From: Bacillus mycoides
GTDB lineage: Bacteria; Bacillota; Bacilli; Bacillales; Bacillaceae_G
Length of the DNA: 64,000 nt
Assembly: GCF_001757995.1 (NCBI RefSeq)
Contig: NZ_LXLV01000073.1
Span: 1 to 64,000 of the forward strand
Direction: 5' to 3'
This document shows, in pieces, positions 58,049-64,000 of the stretch. Below the pieces are notes generated by a model that saw only the letters and a list, made by a program, of their open reading frames with translations, ran no database searches and was not told the origin of the DNA. Made by a program: the position numbers and the translations under genes. Within the stretch, counting starts at the first letter, position 1. Each line of letters starts with the position of its first letter.

Positions 58049-58076
58049 ATTATATAATGAGTGAGCATTCAGTCAA
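58049..58076 (-). promoter_or_regulatory. Predicted fadF promoter
   Basis: On the minus strand TTGACT is followed after 16 bp by a perfect TATAAT, about 85 bp upstream of the fadF start. The FadR-like box covers the -35 box and most of the spacer. Confidence 0.7.
58058..58075. promoter_or_regulatory. FadR-like operator at the fadF promoter
   Basis: TGAGTGAGCATTCAGTCA (18 bp) matches the B. subtilis FadR consensus TGAATGANTANTCATTCA in both half-sites except one base each and centre bases. It overlaps the predicted promoter, so binding would block RNA polymerase until long-chain acyl-CoA releases the repressor. Confidence 0.6.
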
Positions 58077-58134
58077 CAGTTTTTTGTTATACAACAACAC
58101 ATTTTTTAATAAAGCTGTTTATTTCGGTGAAACT

Positions 58135-58289
58135 ATAAAGTGAAACTTTAATCGGCAGGGCTGTTCATACCCAATGATTATTAGCCCACACTAATCGGAC
58201 TTTTACGGGTAGCCCGAATCCCACCCAACTTCTTGGTTTCACCCTAATTTTGAGGTGGGAGTCTTACTGCCCACAAATAGTGGGATAAA
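58135..58289 (+). repeat. bcr1-type interspersed repeat, copy 3
   Basis: The 155-bp element runs from ATAAAGTGAAACTTTAATCGG to GTGGGATAAA, with exact ATAAA at both ends. It keeps the TTGAGGTGGGAG block but has a weakened left hairpin. It lies between the divergent fadF and clsB genes and separates their promoters. Confidence 0.83.
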
Positions 58290-58349
58290 GTGAATTTTTG
58301 ATTTGTAAAAAACTGATGGTGAAAAGACCGTGAAGGAGGGAATTTACTT

Positions 58350-59543
58350 ATGTTTTTCTTATCTCTCTTGTTATTAGGCAGCGCTCTCTGGATTACAATC
58401 GACCTTTCATACGGGAGAATTGTTCATTTAAAGCGTGTACGTTCTCGTTCTTTCCCTTTACGTCAAAGTGATTTTCGCCTTTATACATACGGAAATGATC
58501 TGTACGATGCTCTCTTTACTGATATAAAACAAGCTAAACACCATGTGCACGTTTTATTTTTTATTGTAAAAAACGATGACATAAGTCGTACGTTTTTAAA
58601 GTTACTTATCGATAAAGCACAAGAAGGAATTGAAGTACGACTTTTACTCGACCGGTTTGGAAGTCATTATTTATCAAAAGAAGCAATTTACTCCCTACAA
58701 AAGCATGGTGTTTCTTTTTCATTTTGTCACAAAGTGAAATTTCCTTTTCCTTTCTTTTCTGCAAATCAAAGAAACCATAGAAAAATTACAGTTATTGACG
58801 GGAAAATTGGTTATATTGGTGGATTTAATATTGGCGAGGAATACTTAGGGCATAATCAAAAGTTAGGGTTATGGAGAGATTATCATTTACGTCTTACAGG
58901 AGAAGGGATACAAGATTTACAAAAACAATTTTTACATGATTGGCTCGACGATACAGACCAAAATTTATTAGATTCATCTCTTTATTTTCCTACGCAACAA
59001 CCAGGGACCGTTCTACATCGTTTCATCCCTACTGATGGTGCCTATTTACAAAATACATTTTTACATTTAATCGAAAGCGCGAAAAAAGAACTCTTTATCG
59101 GTACACCATATTTTATTCCTGGAAAAAAAATTATGAATGCATTATTAAAAGCGCGAAAACGTGGGGTTCAAATAACTATTCTCGTTCCACAAAAGGCTGA
59201 TCACGCCCTCGTTCGAGAAGCAAAATTCCCATATTGCCGAAAGTTAATACAAGCTGGTTGTAATATTTACGCTTTTCAGCAAGGATTTTTCCACGCAAAA
59301 ATTATTATAGTAGACGATCATATTTGTGATATCGGAACTGCTAATTTTGATATGCGAAGTTTATATAGTAACCATGAAATTAACTGCCTTTTATATGACA
59401 AACATTTCATACAAGAAGTAAAAAACAAATTCGAGGAAGATTTGAGAAGCTCCTCATTACTTTCCTTTAAAGATGTCAGCCCGCTTTCTATTATTGATCG
59501 TGGAAAAGAGTGGATAGGAACGATACTCGCTTTCTTCTTATAG
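58350..59543 (+). CDS. clsB: Cardiolipin synthase-like phospholipase D protein (YwjE/ClsB type)
   Basis: The 397-residue protein has an N-terminal membrane helix and two PLD domains with HxK motifs: RNHRKITVIDGKIGYIGG (about residues 145-160) and GFFHAKIIIVDDHICD (about 310-325). Cardiolipin synthases join two phosphatidylglycerols in the membrane. The length matches B. subtilis YwjE (about 398), shorter than the main ClsA type (about 480), and the neighbourhood ywjE-ywjD agrees. GAAGGAGGG precedes the ATG. Confidence 0.9.
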   Translation: MFFLSLLLLGSALWITIDLSYGRIVHLKRVRSRSFPLRQSDFRLYTYGNDLYDALFTDIKQAKHHVHVLFFIVKNDDISRTFLKLLIDKAQEGIEVRLLLDRFGSHYLSKEAIYSLQKHGVSFSFCHKVKFPFPFFSANQRNHRKITVIDGKIGYIGGFNIGEEYLGHNQKLGLWRDYHLRLTGEGIQDLQKQFLHDWLDDTDQNLLDSSLYFPTQQPGTVLHRFIPTDGAYLQNTFLHLIESAKKELFIGTPYFIPGKKIMNALLKARKRGVQITILVPQKADHALVREAKFPYCRKLIQAGCNIYAFQQGFFHAKIIIVDDHICDIGTANFDMRSLYSNHEINCLLYDKHFIQEVKNKFEEDLRSSSLLSFKDVSPLSIIDRGKEWIGTILAFFL

Positions 59544-59576
59544 GAAAATTTCAAGAGCTAAAGAGGTGCATCACAT

Positions 59577-60530
59577 ATGATAATGCGATTTGGATATGTC
59601 TCGCACGCTACGGCATTATGGGACTGTTCGCCTGCCAAAACAATGACATTTACAAGCTGGAAAAAACTAAAAAAACAAGAGCGTGAAGATAAATTATATA
59701 ATGTTACACTGCAAAATCTAGAACACACAATACGTATCCTTCATTACAATATTGCACACGAAATTCCATTATATCGTTTATCATCTTCTATCGTCCCGCT
59801 TGCAACACATCCTGAAGTTGAATTTGATTACATTCAACTATTTGCTCCACTATGGCGTAAAATAGGAGCACTAATTCAAGAACACAATTTACGCGTAAGT
59901 TTTCATCCCAATCAATTCACACTATTTACAAGCGACAAATCACATATTACAACTAATGCAATTACAGATATGACCTATCATTATAACGTGTTAAATGCTA
60001 TGGGAATTGCAGATTCTTCCTACATTAATATCCATGTAGGTGGCGCGTATGGAAATAAGGAGAAGGCAATCGAGCGTTTTCATGAAAACATACAAAAACT
60101 TCCTTACTATATAAAAAGACAAATGACTCTTGAAAATGACGATAAAACATATACAACTTCTGAAACTTTGGCTATTTGTCAAAAAGAAAAAATCCCTTTC
60201 GTGTTCGATTATCATCATCACGTAGCGAACCTTTGTAATGAACCGCTAGAAGAGTTACTTCCTATGATATTTAAAACTTGGTCACATACAAATACCCCAC
60301 CTAAAGTTCATATTTCTTCTCCTAAATCAGAAAAAGAATTTAGGGCCCACTCAGATTATATTGATTTAGAATTTATTAAACCCTTTTTGCACATTGCAAA
60401 AAAAGTTGATCGTAATTTCGATATTATGATTGAAAGCAAACAAAAGGATTTAGCACTTCTTCAATTAATAGAAGAACTCTCTTCTATAAGGGGAGTGAAA
60501 AGAATAAAAGGCGCAACACTACAATGGTAA
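59577..60530 (+). CDS. uvsE: UV DNA damage endonuclease
   Basis: UvsE nicks DNA 5' of UV lesions and abasic sites. The 317-residue product is a TIM-barrel metalloenzyme with metal-ligand segments [35 protein letters not shown] and [12 protein letters not shown], and ends [15 protein letters not shown]. Corresponds to B. subtilis ywjD. AGAGGTG precedes the ATG. It follows clsB by 33 bp on the same strand, so the two may be co-transcribed. Confidence 0.94.
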   Translation: MIMRFGYVSHATALWDCSPAKTMTFTSWKKLKKQEREDKLYNVTLQNLEHTIRILHYNIAHEIPLYRLSSSIVPLATHPEVEFDYIQLFAPLWRKIGALIQEHNLRVSFHPNQFTLFTSDKSHITTNAITDMTYHYNVLNAMGIADSSYINIHVGGAYGNKEKAIERFHENIQKLPYYIKRQMTLENDDKTYTTSETLAICQKEKIPFVFDYHHHVANLCNEPLEELLPMIFKTWSHTNTPPKVHISSPKSEKEFRAHSDYIDLEFIKPFLHIAKKVDRNFDIMIESKQKDLALLQLIEELSSIRGVKRIKGATLQW

Positions 60531-60553
60531 ATTGTAACGTTGCGCTATTTTTT
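60511..60553 (+). terminator. Terminator of uvsE
   Basis: GCGCAAC and GTTGCGC with an inner ACAAT/ATTGT pairing form a stem that overlaps the uvsE stop codon and ends in a T-run. Confidence 0.85.
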
Positions 60554-60656
60554 TCAAAAAGTATTTCTTATAGTAAAAAAGCTCCTGTTTTATATGCTAT
60601 TATTTAAATTAGCATTTTCCCCCTTTGATTCAACTTTATTGAAACGGAGCCATTAT

Positions 60657-60680
60657 ATGGTTGATCAAAAAAATATGTAA
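60657..60680 (+). CDS. Seven-codon leader ORF before the second GGDEF-EAL gene
   Basis: ATG at 60657, with GGAG 7-8 nt upstream, opens a seven-codon ORF (MVDQKNM) that ends 8 nt before the main start. The main start has no ribosome binding site of its own. The leader contains a run of seven A (60667-60673), and one extra A there would join the leader to the main reading frame, which is open from 60665. It may be a leader peptide, a frameshift point or the true start in other strains. Confidence 0.45.
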   Translation: MVDQKNM

Positions 60681-60688
60681 AATTTGTC

Positions 60689-63334
60689 ATGATGTATAAA
60701 ATTATATTTTCTCTTTGGATATTCCTTATCCCTAAGAACTTGAATATAAAAGAAATTGGAATCCTTTTCTTATTTTGTTTTGCTGCACTCTTTTCTTGCT
60801 ATTGCTTATATAAAGCAATTAAGAAGATGAAAAGCGGTGACAAACTATTTTGGATTTTACTACTATGTACTTGCCTATGTGGACTAATTATGGAAATAAC
60901 TTTATTTCTTCATTCACTTTCTATTTATGATCAAGTTATATTCTCATATAAAGCACTACCTTTTTTCATCATACAATATATTTTGCTTTTTTCTGGATTT
61001 GCTATAAAGTTTATAAAACATTACTCCATTAGGGGTCTTGCTCAATTTTCATTCGATAGCATCTTTATTGTTATTATGAATATTTACTTTACCTTAACCT
61101 TTATTTTAGACATTTCAAGCTTTCGTATGTTAACAACGGATACGTGGGTTTTAATTGGATATTTCATTGCGCAATCATTAGTAATTTACGCCGTTATTAG
61201 CCTATATAGAAGAGAAAAGTATTCTTCTAGTAGAATTTCATTAATTATTGGCTTCACTATCATACTTGTTTACGGATATATACACCTGTTTCAATTAAAC
61301 TCAGGAATGAAAACTTCTGCTGAAATCTCTTATTTAATACATACCGCTTCAATCTTATTAATTGGTTTATCTTCCATACTATACATTTGGGATAGACCAA
61401 TGAAACATGAAACGAAAACGAAATATTATCGATTCGATTATGTACGCTTTATATTACCTTATTTTAGTATAATCATTACTTTTTCCTTTATTGTCATTCA
61501 GCCTTGGGATGATAAGTTCATGTTAATCGGTCTAATATTATCGCTCATCTTATTATTCCTAAGACAACTTTACATGTGGAAAGATAATCAAGTGTTAATC
61601 GATACGTACGAAAAGTTGACTACACGACTAGAAGGCAAAGTTGAAGAAGGTGCATCTGCACTATCAAAAAGTGAACAACGTTATAAATCTTTATTTGAAG
61701 ATCATCCTGATGCTGTTTTTTCTTTAAATATGAACGGGATTTTCCAACAATCTAATAAGGCTTGTGAAAGTTTATTTACAGCCTATTATTGTGAGGTAAC
61801 CAGTTATTCTCTTCTACACTTCATTGATTCACAAGATCATGAATTAGTGAAGAAATCTTTACAAATTACAAAAGAAGGTAGACCACAAGCTCTGGAAGTT
61901 CGTACAAAAGAAAAAGAAGGCTATTATTATTACCTTCACATTACGCTCATCCCTACTTTTGTAAAGAAAGAAGTTGTTGGGATGTTTGGTATCGCGCGTG
62001 ATATTACTACCTTATATGAAAAACAAAAACAAGTAGAACATTTAGCTTTCCATGATGCACTTACAGGACTACCGAATCGCCGGAAATTCGAAAAAGATTT
62101 AAAAACCATTTTAAATACAGCTCAAAATAGCGCAAATGACGTTGCGGTCATGTTCCTTGACTTAGATCGCTTTAAAAAAATTAACGATCGACTCGGCCAT
62201 GATGTCGGGGATTTATTATTAATTGAAGTAGCAAAAAGATTACGTGGATGTTTGCGTTCAAAAGACATCGTTTCCCGCCAAGGCGGAGATGAATTTACGA
62301 TCCTATTACCAGATATGTACTCTGAAAAAAGTGCTACTTTTATAGCCGAACAAATTTTAACTATCTTAAATAAGCCTTACTTCATTAAAGATGAAGAACT
62401 TTCTGTCACACCGAGTATCGGAATTGCAATGTTTCCGGAATACGGAACCGATGTAACCGAATTAATGAAAAATGCAGATATGGCTATGTATCGAGCAAAA
62501 GCTAATGGAAAAAATAGATTCATTTTCTTCTCAAAAGAAATGAGTGTTGCGCAAAATGAACTACACTTCCTAGAAGGTGAGCTTTCAAAAGCACTACAAC
62601 AAAATGAATTTTCCCTTGAATACCAGCCACAAGTAAACACAAAAACAAAACAAATTATCGGTTTTGAGGCATTAATTCGCTGGAAACATCCAAAACTCGG
62701 AATTGTATCACCTGCCCAGTTCATTCCTCTAGCAGAGGAAACAGGATTTATTATTGAACTTGGTAATTGGATCTTGCGTACCGCCTGCTTAGAAGCAAAA
62801 AAGTGGCATAACCAAGGATTTTCTCACTTAAAGGTTGGTGTAAATTTATCTGCTGTTCAATTTAATCATGCAGATTTAATATCAACTATTTCAAAAATCT
62901 TGGAAGAAACAGAATTAAAGCCGGAAGCGCTAGATATTGAGATTACAGAAAGTATCGCGGTTAATCAAAATCATTCTGTAATTGCCAAACTAGAAGAACT
63001 TCAAAATCTCGGTATTCAAATTTCAATTGATGACTTTGGAACTGGTTATAGTTCTTTAGCTTATTTAACGAAATATCCAATCAATACATTAAAAATTGCT
63101 CGAGAATTTATTTGTGGAATTACAAATAGCCCTTTAGAAGAAGCGATTATCGCTTCCATTATTAAGCTATCAAAAGAATTAAAGTTAGAAGTTATTGCGG
63201 AAGGTGTAGAAACAGAAGCACAATGGAAGTTTTTACACGAACAAAACTGTGACCACATTCAAGGATTCCTCTTTAGCAAACCTGTTTCTAGTAAAGATGT
63301 TTGGATGTTACTCCACGAAAAAACAACCGTCTAA
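60689..63334 (+). CDS. Membrane PAS-GGDEF-EAL protein (second paralogue)
   Basis: The 881-residue protein repeats the layout of the one at 14881-17610: seven to nine membrane helices (about 1-300), coiled coil, a PAS domain (about 333-445), a GGDEF domain with intact SRQGGDEFTILL near residue 532, and an EAL domain with GFEALIRWKHP near residue 660 and DDFGTGYSSLAYL. Both active-site motifs are intact, so synthesis and hydrolysis of c-di-GMP are both possible. The sensory region differs from the first paralogue. The start may be reached only by coupling from the leader ORF. It converges on papR. Confidence 0.93.
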   Translation: MMYKIIFSLWIFLIPKNLNIKEIGILFLFCFAALFSCYCLYKAIKKMKSGDKLFWILLLCTCLCGLIMEITLFLHSLSIYDQVIFSYKALPFFIIQYILLFSGFAIKFIKHYSIRGLAQFSFDSIFIVIMNIYFTLTFILDISSFRMLTTDTWVLIGYFIAQSLVIYAVISLYRREKYSSSRISLIIGFTIILVYGYIHLFQLNSGMKTSAEISYLIHTASILLIGLSSILYIWDRPMKHETKTKYYRFDYVRFILPYFSIIITFSFIVIQPWDDKFMLIGLILSLILLFLRQLYMWKDNQVLIDTYEKLTTRLEGKVEEGASALSKSEQRYKSLFEDHPDAVFSLNMNGIFQQSNKACESLFTAYYCEVTSYSLLHFIDSQDHELVKKSLQITKEGRPQALEVRTKEKEGYYYYLHITLIPTFVKKEVVGMFGIARDITTLYEKQKQVEHLAFHDALTGLPNRRKFEKDLKTILNTAQNSANDVAVMFLDLDRFKKINDRLGHDVGDLLLIEVAKRLRGCLRSKDIVSRQGGDEFTILLPDMYSEKSATFIAEQILTILNKPYFIKDEELSVTPSIGIAMFPEYGTDVTELMKNADMAMYRAKANGKNRFIFFSKEMSVAQNELHFLEGELSKALQQNEFSLEYQPQVNTKTKQIIGFEALIRWKHPKLGIVSPAQFIPLAEETGFIIELGNWILRTACLEAKKWHNQGFSHLKVGVNLSAVQFNHADLISTISKILEETELKPEALDIEITESIAVNQNHSVIAKLEELQNLGIQISIDDFGTGYSSLAYLTKYPINTLKIAREFICGITNSPLEEAIIASIIKLSKELKLEVIAEGVETEAQWKFLHEQNCDHIQGFLFSKPVSSKDVWMLLHEKTTV

Positions 63335-63352
63335 GTAAGACGGTTGTTTTTT
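63318..63352. terminator. Bidirectional terminator between the GGDEF-EAL gene and papR
   Basis: AAAAACAACCGTCT and AGACGGTTGTTTTT form a symmetric stem usable from both sides. It overlaps the stop codons of both genes. Confidence 0.92.
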
Positions 63353-63497
63353 AATACTCAAAAGGTATATCTGAAGCTAATTGTACCTCTTGATCATTAT
63401 GAGAAATTACTTGACTTTTCTCTAAAGCTGTATCTCCTAATGAAATACCCCATGCCATTGCTAACGTTAATAGACTACCAATAAGTAGTTTTTTCAT
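63351..63497 (-). CDS. papR: PapR quorum-sensing signal peptide precursor
   Basis: PapR is secreted, cut and re-imported to activate PlcR. The 48-residue precursor has a signal peptide (MKKLLIGSLLTLAMAWGIS), a short linker and the C-terminal signal region ending SDIPFEY; the C-terminal five to seven residues of PapR are the active peptide in B. cereus group strains. A GGTGATGG-like ribosome binding site precedes the ATG. It follows plcR on the same strand with a PlcR box in between, the known arrangement. Confidence 0.93.
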   Translation of the reverse strand: MKKLLIGSLLTLAMAWGISLGDTALEKSQVISHNDQEVQLASDIPFEY

Positions 63498-63551
63498 ATT
63501 CCATCACCCGCATTTTTTCTTTAAATATATCATAAAAATTTATCCACATCT

Positions 63552-63567
63552 TATGCAATTATGCATA
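63552..63567 (-). promoter_or_regulatory. PlcR box upstream of papR
   Basis: TATGCAATTATGCATA matches the PlcR consensus TATGNANNNNTNCATA at every fixed position. It lies 55 bp upstream of papR, consistent with PlcR-PapR autoregulation of the signal gene. Confidence 0.9.
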
Positions 63568-63586
63568 TTTGTTTTTTAGGTCTTTT

Positions 63587-64000
63587 TTATTTCTTCATTT
63601 TTTTTATAAGTGATTCTTTATACGCATGGATTCCTAATATATCGAAAAAGAAGCAAGCTTTTTCATAAGCATCTTCAATCTCTGTCCTATCATACTCTAG
63701 CTTCTCTAGGCATTCACCTTTTTGATAGTATAACTGTCCAATCAATGCCATACTATTAATTCGACACGATAGTTCAATGGCTTTATTTGCGTGACATAGC
63801 GCTTCTTCGTATTGATTATCTAAGTATAATGCTTTTGCATGATTATGTCTCACCTTCACATCAAACTCTTTATTATCATGTAATGCCTCTAATTGTTTTA
63901 ATATATCTTCAAATAACTCAATACTCTTCTTAAAATAGCCATTTTCAGCATAAATGTTTGCAATTGCGTTTTCAATATAAAGATTCTGATATACATCTAT
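63587..64000 (-). CDS. plcR: Transcriptional activator PlcR, C-terminal part (gene continues past the window)
   Basis: PlcR is the PapR-dependent activator of secreted virulence factors in the B. cereus group. The visible 137 codons cover the C-terminal TPR region: NLYIENAIANIYAENGY, NHAKALYLDNQYEEALCHA, INSMALIGQLYYQKGECLEK and DAYEKACFFFDILG. The N-terminal HTH lies beyond the window. No nonsense codon occurs in the visible part, unlike the B. anthracis allele as I recall it. The reading frame is open to the edge. Confidence 0.92.
   Translation of the reverse strand: MDVYQNLYIENAIANIYAENGYFKKSIELFEDILKQLEALHDNKEFDVKVRHNHAKALYLDNQYEEALCHANKAIELSCRINSMALIGQLYYQKGECLEKLEYDRTEIEDAYEKACFFFDILGIHAYKESLIKKMKK

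Overview
The window is a chromosomal segment of a Bacillus cereus group organism: low-GC, endospore-forming (spoIID, spoIIR, spo0F), with a PapR signal peptide and PlcR fragment at the right end and bcr1-type interspersed repeats, both hallmarks of that group. Most genes lie on the minus strand in the order known from the B. subtilis spoIID-murAA-atp-upp-glyA-ywl-prfA-rho-fba-spo0F-pyrG-rpoE-fad region. No rRNA, tRNA, CRISPR array, insertion sequence or prophage was seen.

Layout, left to right. (1) 172-4041: spoIID, two bcr1 copies, murA1, ywmB and a DUF1146 gene. (2) 4257-14573: an 11-gene Complex I operon (transcribed nuoA to nuoN) without nuoE, nuoF or nuoG; nuoC carries a 102-bp tandem repeat. 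(3) 14881-19120: a membrane PAS-GGDEF-EAL protein convergent with two tandem DUF975 membrane proteins. (4) 19256-26654: the complete ATP synthase operon atpZ-I-B-E-F-H-A-G-D-C with structured spacers. (5) 27170-31929: upp, glyA, ywlG, rpiB, ywlE and a glucose-type EIIA. (6) 32316-33474: plus-strand DoxX and flavin-reductase-like genes. (7) 33687-39558: a small membrane protein, a 43-codon small ORF, mntP, the TsaC-type gene ywlC, ywlB, spoIIR, prmC and prfA; the ywlC/ywlB junction has a dense DnaA-box cluster. (8) 39890-48001: tdk, rpmE2, rho, glpX, murA2, fba, spo0F and ywjG, with many copies of a second interspersed repeat. (9) 48033-58076: pyrG with a CTP-type attenuator leader, rpoE, and a fatty-acid degradation cluster (tetR, two acyl-CoA dehydrogenases, hbd, thiolase, fadF) headed by a FadR-like box. 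(10) 58350-64000: clsB, uvsE, a second GGDEF-EAL protein, papR, a PlcR box and the C-terminal part of plcR.

The genes form the housekeeping core around the replication-terminus-distal, origin-proximal side seen in Bacillus: respiration and ATP synthesis, cell-wall precursor synthesis, nucleotide salvage, translation termination, and sporulation control, plus beta-oxidation and quorum sensing. The most notable non-coding signals are the DnaA-box cluster at ywlC, seven-codon leader ORFs in front of both c-di-GMP genes, repeat elements fused to stop codons, and the pyrG attenuator.
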